DNA of 55,442 nucleotides, from contig NZ_LWEH01000140.1 of NCBI RefSeq assembly GCF_001635455.1, positions 1-55,442 of the forward strand, read 5' to 3'. The notes below the pieces were generated by a model that was given only the letters and a program-made list of their open reading frames with translations, searched no databases and was not told the DNA's origin. Each line of letters starts with the position of its first letter. Position 1 is the stretch's first letter. Of the stretch, positions 1 to 7,859 are shown one piece after another. The position numbers were made by a program, and so were the translations under genes. The stretch is from Vibrio sp. HI00D65 (GTDB lineage: Bacteria > Pseudomonadota > Gammaproteobacteria > Enterobacterales > Vibrionaceae).

Positions 1-430
1 TTTATTAAATGAAAAATAATTATCAATAAGATCACCCAAAGAATTAAAGTTTATATTTTTCAACGTTACCTTTTAATAAATTCAGATCCATTAATTTAGC
101 TGGAAGCTTAAAATATATAAAATGTTAATAATTTATATAGTATCACCAGTTAGAAAATATAAATTATAGAACCAAACCAATCAAAACATGATGAAAATAG
201 ATGATACCGGGCCACTTGGTAAAAGATTTTCTCTAAAGATTTTTGTGGGTGGTGAACCTTAAAGTAAGAGCAATAATGAGAAAAATTTAAATCTCATATT
301 ATCACAAAAAAGCAACAAGCAAGCATAAACTCTTAAAAAAGGCTTTTAATGAACTGCATCTCCTCCTTATAAATTAAATGAATGAATGAATGGCATAAAA
401 ACGATAATAGTTGTCACAAATCAATAATCA
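1..430. other. AT-rich intergenic stretch
   Basis: No convincing gene is visible on either strand. The stretch is very AT-rich, with many stops in all frames. It precedes the small secreted-protein gene at 482 and probably holds its promoter. It lies outside the transposon, on the chromosome side beyond the left end. Confidence 0.5.
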
Positions 431-481
431 ATGCTTTTTAATACCACATATAATGACAATTCACCCAACGAGGTATTAATA

Positions 482-1003
482 ATGAAAAATAAGCTACTCC
501 ACTCAACAATTGCCCTATCCGTTCTACTAACTGCAGGAGCAGTGATTGCGAAGCCATCACCAACTCTGAATTCAGATCCTATATTAAATGTTAAATTTGA
601 AGATAATACAAACCCTAAAACCAATCAATATCTAGAAAAGATGTTCACTGCTTTCGTTGCTAAAGATAAAACTGACTTAAAGTCCATTTTATCAGATAAC
701 TTCGTTCAAAAACTTGGTATAAAAGAGAATAAATATGATGACTTTGTACAACACTCCTCTTTTATCAGCAATAATATAAGCAAAATAAACCTTACATTTA
801 AAGATGTAAATGTTGATGCTGATGGAACCGTATCTGAAATACATATTGTAGAGGCCACAAAATTAGATGGTAGTATAACTAAAGCTAAGCTTTATGTTTT
901 TCATTATTTTGATGAAAATGGAAATCTTAAAAAAATCGATGAGTTATCCACTATGATAGAAGGTTCTGAAGCTGACAAGGATTTGGGGTTTAGAACAAAA
1001 TAA
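482..1003 (+). CDS. small secreted protein, possible NTF2/SnoaL-like fold
   Basis: I do not recognise the family firmly. The protein is 173 aa with a clear N-terminal signal peptide: MKNK, a hydrophobic run to about residue 20, then an AIA/K-type cleavage region, so it is probably periplasmic. The remaining ~150 residues alternate helices and strands. The segment starting YLEKMFTAFVAKDKTDLKSIL resembles the first helices of SnoaL/NTF2-like proteins, which is a guess from pattern only. The ATG at 482 is preferred over an upstream ATG at 431 because the sequence GAGG lies 10 nt before it and the signal peptide starts there. It stands alone, is AT-rich, and lies in the chromosome left of the CAST. 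Confidence 0.7.
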   Translation: MKNKLLHSTIALSVLLTAGAVIAKPSPTLNSDPILNVKFEDNTNPKTNQYLEKMFTAFVAKDKTDLKSILSDNFVQKLGIKENKYDDFVQHSSFISNNISKINLTFKDVNVDADGTVSEIHIVEATKLDGSITKAKLYVFHYFDENGNLKKIDELSTMIEGSEADKDLGFRTK

Positions 1004-1080
1004 TAATATAAATCAATATTGATACTATAGATATTAGAGCGACACTGGCTTGCTCTAATATCATTAATTTTAGTAATAAT

Positions 1081-1375
1081 TTACACTTTGCTATTGATTG
1101 AATTTCGGTCATTACTCTCCAACATATCGAAAATATCTTTATTCGATTCAAGTAAAACCTCAAGTTGCATCAAATAACGAAGGCGTAAATCTTCTTTAAT
1201 TGTTCGTAATCATGTAATTCTCCACAAAACTTTGAACTGATTGTGTACCTTTGAATATAGCATATCAATAATGCGTAATTTATTGTTAGGTTCTTGTGCT
1301 ATAAATCCATTTAAAAACCAAAAAAACGCTCATTATCTTGGTTGAAATGCTTCTCTAATACAGAATTTAGGAGCC
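1081..1375 (-). pseudogene. decayed C-terminal gene fragment
   Basis: On the minus strand three protein-like pieces follow one another in different frames: LLNSVLEKHFNQDNERFFGF, then FLNGFIAQEPNNKLRIIDML running to a stop, then IKEDLRLRYLMQLEVLLESN running to the TAA at 1081. Together they look like about 95 residues of one helical protein broken by at least two frame changes. The family is unknown. It is in the chromosome left of the CAST. Confidence 0.4.
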
Positions 1376-1736
1376 AATACCCCCCGGTTAGATTTTGTAA
1401 GATTCACCATGCATTACCTCATCTAAGTAATGGTTCTCCTGCGTTTAATAAACGGCTTTTCAGGCCAATTAGTTAGCAAACGGTGGCTTGTTTCTTACAG
1501 CACAAACGCATGATTCCTGTTTCGAATTAACATGTATAAAGTATTTTTATTTCTCGAAGATGATTGAAGCGTTGACGAAACTGAGATGGAATCTGAAAGC
1601 GAAGTTGCCACTTTCAATTCGGCTTTATGGTCTGATAGCGCATAGTTCAGTTCCATCTTTTAGTACCAAGCATATTTTCGCGCTTTAACTTACTTTTTAC
1701 TGTGGTAAGCACATGATTTGAAAGGCTTCAGATAGC
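1376..1736. other. intergenic, nothing recognised
   Basis: No gene supported. A 66-codon open frame from 1488 to 1688 on the plus strand has no ribosome site and no recognisable protein features. Confidence 0.4.
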
Positions 1737-1766
1737 AAAAAGCCGCTCGTTAAGAGCGGCTCTTTT
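1737..1766 (-). terminator. native ffs terminator, displaced by the CAST
   Basis: The stem AGCCGCTC (1741..1748) pairs with GAGCGGCT (1754..1761), and on the minus strand it is followed by TTTTT (1741..1737): a strong Rho-independent terminator. If the element 1771..26473 and one TAAAG copy are removed, this hairpin lies a few bases after the 3' end of ffs in the correct orientation. It is therefore most likely the original ffs terminator, now about 24.7 kb away. Confidence 0.75.
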
Positions 1767-1770
1767 AAAG
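1766..1770. repeat. target site duplication TAAAG, left copy
   Basis: TAAAG directly precedes the left transposon terminus TGATGC and recurs directly after the right terminus at 26474..26478. Tn7-like transposases make 5-bp duplications, so the length fits. Confidence 0.85.
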
Positions 1771-1851
1771 TGATGCTTGCAAGATAAGTCAGCATAACTC
1801 GAGCGAACCATCAAAGACTTACAATACTATTTGCAATATAAGTTCGCATAA
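1771..1851 (+). repeat. CAST left end with two TnsB-type binding repeats
   Basis: Two 21-bp repeats lie here in the same inward orientation: L1 at 1777..1797 and L2 at 1831..1851. They differ at 3 of 21 positions. Both share TTGCAA-n-ATAAGT-nn-GCATAA. L2 differs from the right-end repeat R1 (26467..26447, minus) at only 2 of 21 positions. Such repeats in Tn7-like ends are TnsB sites; that role is inferred. Confidence 0.8.
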
Positions 1852-2029
1852 CATTGCATCGAAAGTCTGCAAATTTGAACAACGACTAAGATTCAACGTA
1901 GTAAATTTACCACGATCCAATTAATCCTCTAGCAGACAGGATCGCTTGGTTATCACAACATAATCGACATGTGTGTAACAAACTTTTGGACAAAAACGAC
2001 TTAGACCTATAGCTCTAAGTCGTTTACAT
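1771..2029. other. left-end noncoding region of the CAST
   Basis: There is no gene between the left terminus and the first cassette remnant. At 1998..2025 an imperfect hairpin, ACGACTTAGA paired with TCTAAGTCGT, lies next to a TTTGGACA motif also seen in other scars of the element. The half-sites resemble the Xre operator, but the 10-bp spacing differs from the 5 bp seen there. Confidence 0.4.
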
Positions 2030-2170
2030 AGGAATAGAAAAAGTATCTTGAAACCTTAAATGCTTGCTATATGTGGGCCTCAAGGTGCTGCTTCAAAGAC
2101 TCCAACAAGAAATCCCAAACCTTCCTTTCAATGAGATCATAGAATCCGTCTTAAACAGCCTATTAGTTGC
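2030..2170 (-). repeat. degenerate attC site(s) after the GFA-like cassette
   Basis: On the minus strand the sequence after the GFA gene reads AACTAATAGGCTGTTTAAG, close to the start of the intact attC sites (TAACAAAGCATTTAAG). It ends near 2075 with CACCTTGAGGCCCACATATA, a damaged version of the usual ...TTGGGCGTTATA. Directly after it a second attC-like start, TATAGCAAGCATTTAAGG (2069..2052), is cut short. The best reading is one decayed attC plus a truncated one at the edge of the cassette array. Confidence 0.55.
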
Positions 2171-2567
2171 CAGCCCCACCGAATTTGGGATGATTATCAC
2201 TAAGACTAAGCCATGGAGCTTTAGATGTTACATATATGTGCTTCTGTTTATTTCTGTGAAATGGTGTGTCTAACAAAGACAAGGCAAATGTAGACCAACC
2301 ATTGCTCTCCTTAGTATCATGTATCCATTGGATATTTGACCCACAATGCGCGCAAAATGTGCGAAAGTAATTTGGCGATGACTCGAAGCGTTTAATAGAA
2401 TCACCCCCTTGAACAATCATAAAATCTTCATCACGACAGGCTGCAAAAGTTGCAAACGCAGCACCGTGAGCTTTTTGACACATATTGCAATGACAATGTG
2501 TTACAGCTTTAATATCGCCTGTAATTACAACTTTCACTGTGCCACAGAGACAACTTCCTTCGTACAT
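2163..2567 (-). CDS. GFA / CENP-V-like zinc protein (integron cassette)
   Basis: 134 aa. The N-terminus has SCLCGTVKV, then HCHCNMCQKAHG, then FCAHCGSNI, the cysteine pattern of the glutathione-dependent formaldehyde-activating (GFA/CENP-V) fold that holds two zinc ions. Members are often of unknown substrate; a glutathione or thiol adduct enzyme is the usual suggestion. The ATG at 2567 follows AGAGGATACAG-type upstream sequence. The gene begins about 20 bp after a cassette boundary (GTTAGTTACC, 2595..2586), and a matching degenerate attC overlaps its stop, so it is a gene cassette in the array within the CAST cargo. Confidence 0.82.
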   Translation of the reverse strand: MYEGSCLCGTVKVVITGDIKAVTHCHCNMCQKAHGAAFATFAACRDEDFMIVQGGDSIKRFESSPNYFRTFCAHCGSNIQWIHDTKESNGWSTFALSLLDTPFHRNKQKHIYVTSKAPWLSLSDNHPKFGGAGN

Positions 2568-2585
2568 ATCTATCTGTATCCTCTT

Positions 2586-2950
2586 GGTAACTAACGTTTT
2601 CTATACGGCACGGTTTTGACTTTCTTTTAGCGTCCTAAAATACAGCCTTTCCAATCACAATTCAATTGAAAATCAATAGGTTAATGAGAGGGGGTGAGTG
2701 TTAGACCGCTAAATGACGCATAATTTTGAAAAAGCCTGATACGGCACTTCATCGAATAACTTTAGGTAGGGTAAACGTACAGTGTAAGATTTTGAGTAGA
2801 TATTCGCGCTGAGAAGGAATGGGGCACAACTGAGTTAGGAAGTGCCAACTATGAAGGTTCTGGACAAAAGTGTTTTAGAGAGTTAACGCTAAATGACTTC
2901 TACAACATTAGAAAAAGTATCTTGAAATCTTAAATGCTTGTTATATTTTT
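2586..2950 (-). repeat. attC site of the nuclease cassette, enlarged by an insertion
   Basis: It starts on the minus strand with AAAAAATATAACAAGCATTT at the stop of the nuclease gene, exactly complementary to that cassette's own beginning (GTTATATTTTTT, 3932..3921). It ends at the GTTAG boundary near 2595. The span is about 355 bp instead of the ~120 bp of the neighbouring intact site. The extra ~230 bp contains a TTTTGTCCAGAACC motif and a GGCACTTCCTAACTCA motif that recur elsewhere in the element, so an insertion into the attC is likely. Confidence 0.6.
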
Positions 2951-3876
2951 TATTCGCCAAACCATTCACGATTATCAACGTCGATATCACCCTCAAATAT
3001 TTGGACATCATCGAAATTGCCTAGTGGAATGTGTGCAATGAAGTTCAACGGAAAATCCTCGTCCATAGTTGCACCGTTGTCATTACGAAAATCACTACGT
3101 GATCCCCAGACCAATGTACAATAAGCGTACCCGTGACCATTAACCACTAACCATCGACTATTAATGTCAACGACAGACAGCCCCGATACTTCAACTTCAT
3201 TTACGTGACCATGAGAAGATAATATATCCAAACCATCTAAGGTTGTGCTAAGTGCTTCTTGAGTTACAGTTTCACTTATTTGCTCACGAACCAAGTCTTG
3301 AATTTCAGTTCTACACTGCTCCACAAGACGGACAATATCACTTGTTAACTTTAAAACTTCTCTCGATAATTTTTCGCACAATTCATTACTGATGTTAAAG
3401 GTTTTATCAGAACGAACGTGAGTATATTTACTTAATTCATTAAATTTTTTGCTGAAAATTCGCAGTGTTTCATCGAGGATATTTTCCTCGTCTTCTTCGA
3501 TCTGTAGCACTTCATGCCTCACGAAATCTAGCTCTAAACCACCACATATTGCATACGTAACACGCTGTAATCGTGTTACCTTTGTATCTGATGGAGGAAC
3601 AAACCAAGAACATTCTTGTATTTCCTCATCGTCTGAGTATTTAGCGAGAATAATACCGATAATTTCTCGCATACAGTATGCAAAGTTATTGAAACGTACT
3701 GGGTTTCCCTTATCTGATAAGTTCTCAAGAGATGCTAAAAACAGATTTTTTTCAAACCCAGCGCCTAAATGAGACAAAATACTTTGGGAATATTCGTCGT
3801 TTAGGAGGTGGTTGAACATGGTACTTCTGCCACTTCTAGTACGTACTCTATAAGTCCTATTCTGAACTTTAGCCAT
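2950..3876 (-). CDS. predicted pPIWI-associating nuclease-like protein (integron cassette)
   Basis: 308 aa from the ATG at 3876 (MAKVQNRTYRVRTRSG). The open frame runs on to 4017, but that extension lies inside the attC and is not expected to be coding. The central part, with RFNNFAYCMREIIGIILAKY, then ECSWFVPPSDTKVTRLQRVT, YAICGGLELDFV and NELSKYTHVR, resembles the 'predicted pPIWI-associating nuclease' family as I remember it, in which proteins are linked to prokaryotic Argonaute/PIWI and other conflict systems. The C-terminal ~90 residues hold a separate beta-rich domain (SRWLVVNGHGYAYCTLVWG). No catalytic triad can be pointed to. Flanked by attC sites on both sides, so it is a cassette; a defence role is inferred. 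Confidence 0.65.
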   Translation of the reverse strand: MAKVQNRTYRVRTRSGRSTMFNHLLNDEYSQSILSHLGAGFEKNLFLASLENLSDKGNPVRFNNFAYCMREIIGIILAKYSDDEEIQECSWFVPPSDTKVTRLQRVTYAICGGLELDFVRHEVLQIEEDEENILDETLRIFSKKFNELSKYTHVRSDKTFNISNELCEKLSREVLKLTSDIVRLVEQCRTEIQDLVREQISETVTQEALSTTLDGLDILSSHGHVNEVEVSGLSVVDINSRWLVVNGHGYAYCTLVWGSRSDFRNDNGATMDEDFPLNFIAHIPLGNFDDVQIFEGDIDVDNREWFGE

Positions 3877-3925
3877 ACGCTTTCTAATTTTCTTTATTTT
3901 AGTTATCACCCAAACTCTCCAAAAA

Positions 3926-4050
3926 ATATAACGCCCAATTAAGGTGTGAAGCACGCGACCACGACACTTAATTTGACCACCATAATCACTGAACTCGACC
4001 CAAACTAAAAATGCCAAGCGTGCTGAATCGCTCTTAAATTGTTTGTTATG
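3926..4050 (-). repeat. intact VCR-type attC site after the SIR2 cassette
   Basis: On the minus strand it begins GTAGCATAACAAACAATTTA at the SIR2 stop and ends CACCTTAATTGGGCGTTATA, about 122 bp with internal dyad symmetry, the layout of Vibrio superintegron repeats. Its first bases GTAGCATAAC are the exact complement of the start of the same cassette (GTTATGCTAC, 5360..5351), as expected because a cassette's attC is completed by its own first bases on excision. Confidence 0.85.
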
Positions 4051-5295
4051 CTACTTCGGAATGCTTTCGATAATCTCTGAGATTTCTGAAAATTCGTTTA
4101 CCCACACAATCTCTGCACCAAAAGATTTCGCATCATTTTCTTCAAACTTGTGTACTGTCTTAACCAGCCCTGATGCAACAGCATCTAGCTCATCAGAATG
4201 ATTGAGCACATCTACTAACTTTTCCTTTACTAACAACTCCTTAAGAGTTTCTTTAACTTTATCAACGTTATATCTACGTTTAATGACATAGTGCTGAGTT
4301 CTATCATGCCCACGTTGAGATTTTGCTATATCCAATAAACGCCTTAGGTTCGGGTCAGAAAAAGAATGGCCAATAAACAAACAGTTGGAATCTTTAAACT
4401 TATTTATCTGAACCAGATTACTCAAATGATAAAGATCCATATATTGTTTATGATAACTATCGTCAGAAAGGATCACCGCATGTTTATCTGTAACATTTCC
4501 AGAGCGAGGGAGGTAGCCATGAACATGGTAAATGGGAAGCTCGTCTTTCTTAGGGTTCATTCCCAAGGTATAGATACTCTTATATTTAATCCCTAGATCC
4601 AATGCTTTCAACTTATTTTCTAAGATGTCATCGTAGTTATACGTTATGACAGAATCCAGGCTTGGATTTTTTCCCGGCGAAACACATAGTTGGACAATTG
4701 CTTTATAAATAGGTGTTTCTACCTCGTTAAAGTTTTCATATAGAGCTTTGCGCACTTCAGTTTCAAATGGATACTTCCTGCCATTCTTCTCGTGTTTCTC
4801 TTTCTCAAAGTGCAGCTTGAGATAGCGTGCAGCAATTAAACTACTTGGACCAAATACCGAATTAAACATTGCTGCCATCACAGTGCTTTCTTTGTCTGCA
4901 CTATCAAGTGTTTTTGCTAGAAGTCTGCGTAGAAGCTCATCCCATGAAGGTAAGCCGAGGTCCATCGAGACACCTGCTCCTAAGATCAAAGTTAAACTTT
5001 CATTGTTGTAATGATTTTTTAATTCTCTGATTACTTTCTTACGATTCGCCTCATCGTCAGCAATTTTTACTAATGAGTCAGAAACTTTAGAGGATATATT
5101 TTTAAATACGCTATCAAATACATCGGAGAAAATATCGTCAAATTTACCGTCATCTCTATCACTACTAAGGCTTTTCCAAATCCGTTTTGTATACTCGCTT
5201 TCAGACTTAGGTTTCGTGTACTTTATGTCGATGAACGTCTTCACGCCATTTTCACCTTCGACGATAAGATCTGGTCCTTTATCATCTTTCTTCAT
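4051..5295 (-). CDS. SIR2-like NAD-consuming defence protein (integron cassette)
   Basis: 414 aa. A SIR2 (sirtuin-like Rossmann) domain is visible: [18 protein letters not shown] at 104..121, ITYNYDD at 217..223, YHVHGYLP with the probable catalytic His 259, and [15 protein letters not shown] at 307..321. Bacterial proteins of this SIR2_2 type typically degrade NAD to abort phage infection, alone or with partners. The N-terminal 100 residues are separate; [18 protein letters not shown] looks like a fragment of a restriction-nuclease-like or sensor domain. The ATG at 5295 starts soon after the cassette boundary at 5360. The upstream attC has been split by an IS, which may cut it off from upstream transcription. 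Confidence 0.85.
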   Translation of the reverse strand: MKKDDKGPDLIVEGENGVKTFIDIKYTKPKSESEYTKRIWKSLSSDRDDGKFDDIFSDVFDSVFKNISSKVSDSLVKIADDEANRKKVIRELKNHYNNESLTLILGAGVSMDLGLPSWDELLRRLLAKTLDSADKESTVMAAMFNSVFGPSSLIAARYLKLHFEKEKHEKNGRKYPFETEVRKALYENFNEVETPIYKAIVQLCVSPGKNPSLDSVITYNYDDILENKLKALDLGIKYKSIYTLGMNPKKDELPIYHVHGYLPRSGNVTDKHAVILSDDSYHKQYMDLYHLSNLVQINKFKDSNCLFIGHSFSDPNLRRLLDIAKSQRGHDRTQHYVIKRRYNVDKVKETLKELLVKEKLVDVLNHSDELDAVASGLVKTVHKFEENDAKSFGAEIVWVNEFSEISEIIESIPK

Positions 5296-5350
5296 TCTAA
5301 TACCTTATTTTTATTGTTTTTCTTATGCCAGACTAAACGTAGGGTACTCG

Positions 5351-5380
5351 GTAGCATAACGCCCGGTTAAGATGATGAGA
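5351..5380 (-). repeat. 3' part of an attC split by the IS
   Basis: Reading the minus strand, this is the end ...CATCTTAACCGGGCGTTATG of a VCR-type attC. It joins the IS at 5381. Its other part is 6708..6790. Rejoined, they make an attC of about 115 bp that belongs to the GIY-YIG cassette. Confidence 0.8.
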
Positions 5381-5455
5381 TGGTCTCCCCCTACCACTTC
5401 ACATGACTGTAAGCCATGCTTGGAGTGTTCAGGTCCGAAGTAAAAGGAGAAGACC

Positions 5456-6478
5456 ATGACTCAGCATAAAATCATCGGCATCGATTTAGCAAAAAATATC
5501 TTCTTTCTTTTTGAAATCAATCATAAAGGAAAGAACCTTTCTCGTAAAAAACTTCAACGAAGTAAGCTACTTAGCTACATCGCCAATAAAGAGCCTTGTA
5601 CCATTGCTATGGAAGCATGCTCTGGTGCCCATTATTGGGCTCGTGAATTCTCTCAGTTCGGTCACAAAGTGATACTCTACGCACCCCAACATGTGAAAAC
5701 TCAAAGGCGTAAACAGAAAAACGACTATAACGACGCCAAAGCCATTGCCGAAGTCGCGCTCTATAAAAGACATCACCCTGTCCCTCATAAATCCGTCGAG
5801 CAACAAGACATCCAACCTCTTATTCGAATGAGACGGCTGCTCGTCACTGAAAGAACTCGCATCGTTAATCAAGTGCGTGGCCTTATCTCTGAATACGGCA
5901 TCATTATGCCCAAAGGAGCCGCTGCCTTTAGAAAGGCCATACCCGAAATACTCGAGAACGATGAAAACCAACTGTCTTGTATATTAAGAGAGCTGATATC
6001 CCATCAGTACGAACGATATTTATACATCGACGAACAAGTAAAATGGTTCGGCGATAAACTTAACCAAACCATCAAGCAGTTCGAAAACGCAAAGCGACTC
6101 ATGTCTATTCCAGGCTTTGGGCCACTCACTAGCCAAGCCGTTGCGGTATGGCTTGGCTCTGGACAACAGTTCAAAACCGGTAGAGATGCCTCCGCCGCAA
6201 TGGGCCTTGTGCCGAAGCAAGATACCAGCGGTGACAAAGTCATTCTTCTTGGGATAACCAAAAGGGGCAACACGTATATCCGCTCCCTAATCGTTCATGG
6301 AGCAAGAGCAGCGCTGAGGCGCGCCAAATTTAAATCCGATAATCTCAGTAAGTGGATGCTTGAACTTCAAAAGCGACGAGGACCAAACAGAGCCGCTGTC
6401 GCTTTAGCAAACAAACTCATGCGCATAGCGTGGGCAGTTATCACTAAAAATGAAGAGTATCGACCAACACAAAGCTAA
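5456..6478 (+). CDS. IS110/IS1111 family transposase
   Basis: 340 aa. The N-terminal DEDD RuvC-like domain shows D10 (IIGIDLAKN), E53 (IAMEACSG), D90 and D93 (KNDYNDAKAIAE). The C-terminal transposase_20 region has SIPGFGPLTSQAVAVWLG followed by AAMGLVPKQDTSGDKVILLG and ITKRGNTYIRSLIVHGARAA, which carries the serine used in DNA joining. Full length and uninterrupted, so likely active. The ATG at 5456 has AAAGGAGAAG directly upstream. In this family, targeting is guided by an RNA made from the noncoding end of the IS. Confidence 0.95.
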   Translation: MTQHKIIGIDLAKNIFFLFEINHKGKNLSRKKLQRSKLLSYIANKEPCTIAMEACSGAHYWAREFSQFGHKVILYAPQHVKTQRRKQKNDYNDAKAIAEVALYKRHHPVPHKSVEQQDIQPLIRMRRLLVTERTRIVNQVRGLISEYGIIMPKGAAAFRKAIPEILENDENQLSCILRELISHQYERYLYIDEQVKWFGDKLNQTIKQFENAKRLMSIPGFGPLTSQAVAVWLGSGQQFKTGRDASAAMGLVPKQDTSGDKVILLGITKRGNTYIRSLIVHGARAALRRAKFKSDNLSKWMLELQKRRGPNRAAVALANKLMRIAWAVITKNEEYRPTQS

Positions 6479-6696
6479 TGAGAATCACCAACCCTTTGCA
6501 AAGTACGTAGTAAGATGAATAACAGGATAAATTCTACACGTTGAAAACCTTATGCTCACACTGTCTTATAAAGTCGATAAGGTGATTAGGACTTCGTGTT
6601 CGACTTCCTCATCTTGGCCAAGGCAATAGCCGTTAAACAGGCCGTATATATGGAAGTTAACCTGCGCTTTTAATCATACTGCTGGCTTGCAAAACT
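6479..6696 (+). ncRNA. candidate bridge/seeker RNA region of the IS1111 element
   Basis: 218 bp of noncoding sequence follow the transposase. In IS1111 members the guide RNA comes from this 3' end. Short complementarities to the two sides of the target exist here: CTCATC in CCTCATCTTGGCC (about 6608..6620) matches the attC side ATCTCATCATCTTAACC, and GTATATATGG (6644..6653) resembles CATATATG on the other side. These are short matches and only suggestive. Confidence 0.4.
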
Positions 6697-6707
6697 GGGG
6701 GAGACCA

Positions 6708-6790
6708 TATATGTGAGCAGCACTTGGCTATACTTGAGCGTAGCGAAAGCGCCAAGCGTTGCGAATCACTCTTAAATGCTTTGTTATGAG
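6708..6790 (-). repeat. 5' part of the attC split by the IS
   Basis: On the minus strand it begins CTCATAACAAAGCATTTAAG at the stop of the GIY-YIG gene and continues with GATTCGCAACGCTTGGC, typical for Vibrio attC sites. CTCATAAC is the exact complement of that cassette's first bases (GTTATGAG, 7240..7233). Confidence 0.8.
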
Positions 6791-7221
6791 TATTTTGGTT
6801 TCCGCCGCTTTTTCCTTTGTTCCAACCAGAGCTCATATTTTCCTTTAAATAGAACTTTGAGCTCTTGATTTGATAAAGGCTTCATTTTGTCAAAGTCAGC
6901 TGGTGGCACACCAACTAATTTTTCATCCCAACTTTTAGGATAGTCCTCGGTAGAGATACTAAAGCCAGCCCCACGTACTTTTGAAAAGCCTTTTAATTTG
7001 GCAATACGCAAAGTGCATTGAGTTTCAACCAGTTCGGATTTCCACTTAGTCTTTGGGAGTATTTCACTACAATGAACAACTTTAATTGGCTTATGTTTTT
7101 TCGTCCAAGCTGAACCAACTTTGTCGCCCATTTTAAAATGAGTCCAAAGCCTCAAGCCAATATCTTCAGCGATGCCAACGTAATAATTTTGATTTTCTAG
7201 TTCTAAAACATAAACGTACAT
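6784..7221 (-). CDS. GIY-YIG nuclease-like protein (integron cassette)
   Basis: 145 aa. The N-terminus MYVYVLELENQNYYVGIAED followed by GLRLWTHF matches a GIY-YIG endonuclease fold: the GIY position is VYV, YIG is YVG, with the catalytic Arg in GLRL. The remaining ~100 residues are basic and include a KKHKPIKVV strand and a basic tail (EQRKKRRKPKY). Stand-alone GIY-YIG proteins of this size are common in Vibrio cassettes, with unknown role. Both cassette ends can be seen: GTTATGAG 12 bp before the start and CTCATAAC at the stop. The cassette's attC is interrupted by the IS. Confidence 0.8.
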   Translation of the reverse strand: MYVYVLELENQNYYVGIAEDIGLRLWTHFKMGDKVGSAWTKKHKPIKVVHCSEILPKTKWKSELVETQCTLRIAKLKGFSKVRGAGFSISTEDYPKSWDEKLVGVPPADFDKMKPLSNQELKVLFKGKYELWLEQRKKRRKPKYS

Positions 7222-7240
7222 ACTGATGAATACTCATAAC

Positions 7241-7859
7241 ATTCTTAATAACAGGCAGTCTCGTTTTTCTGTCTGCCTGTTTATTAAAAAACTTTAAAAA
7301 TTAACGCAAATACATCGAGCTATGCATTCTGTCATCATATAGAAACGCGCCAGCGTGTTATCACTTTTTAACAGCACCTGTTATCTAAGGCATGATTCTC
7401 ACAAACATCCTAACAAACAATAGCTTATCAAAAATTCCATTGACAAAACGAGACTAAGCACTCAACAAAACAAGCCATTATTCATACTCAAACCAGATTA
7501 ATACTAAATAAACTGTATAGATACACAGAAAAGAAAGTAAAGATGATGAGTAAATTATCCAAAACTTGATATTAGGATTTGTAGGGCAAACGCACGCCCT
7601 TCTGAATTGAGCAGAGTATTTAATCTAAGTGATTTTGGGGCAAAGGTGTGTTTGCCACGATTAGCTTTAGCACACCTCTGGACAAAACCGTGTTAGAATA
7701 ACCACTTAAATTAGAGAAATACGGATAACTTTTTGTATCATAAAATCACGTCGTAAAGTGCCACGTATAACTGGAGCAAATCACTTTAAGATCTGGACAA
7801 CAATCCTGACACAGGGGGCAGCCACGACCTTGCTATTTATTAAGATAGGTTCAGCAGTA
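7241..7859. other. noncoding region between cassettes and CBASS
   Basis: No gene supported. A hairpin AACAGGCAG/CTGCCTGTT lies at 7250..7283. The segment 7571..7646 is an imperfect inverted copy of 18807..18884, sharing the exact 16-mer AAGTGATTTTGGGGCA. At 7685..7800 there are GGACAAAAC, AAGTGCCACG and TCTGGACAAC motifs like those at 2830..2880 and 20222..20275. These look like scars of older elements. Confidence 0.45.

Larger units (their letters stand above)
5381..6707 (+). mobile_element. IS110 family insertion sequence, IS1111-attC type
   Basis: It is bounded by the 11-bp inverted repeat TGGTCTCCCCC (5381..5391) and GGGGGAGACCA (6697..6707). There is one transposase gene, no DDE motif and no obvious target duplication, as usual for this family. 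It sits inside an attC with attC sequence on both sides. A known branch of IS1111 elements inserts specifically at integron attC sites, and this fits both target and family. True tips may lie a few bases outside the repeats because IS1111 repeats are subterminal. Confidence 0.85.

Noticed and set aside
1998..2025. Fourth Xre operator (ACTTAG...CTAAGT)
   Set aside because: The half-sites are 10 bp apart instead of 5, and no promoter is next to it; more likely a hairpin.
3877..4017. N-terminal extension of the nuclease cassette protein
   Set aside because: The extra 47 codons lie mostly inside the attC site and upstream of the cassette boundary; the ATG at 3876 is the first sensible start inside the cassette.
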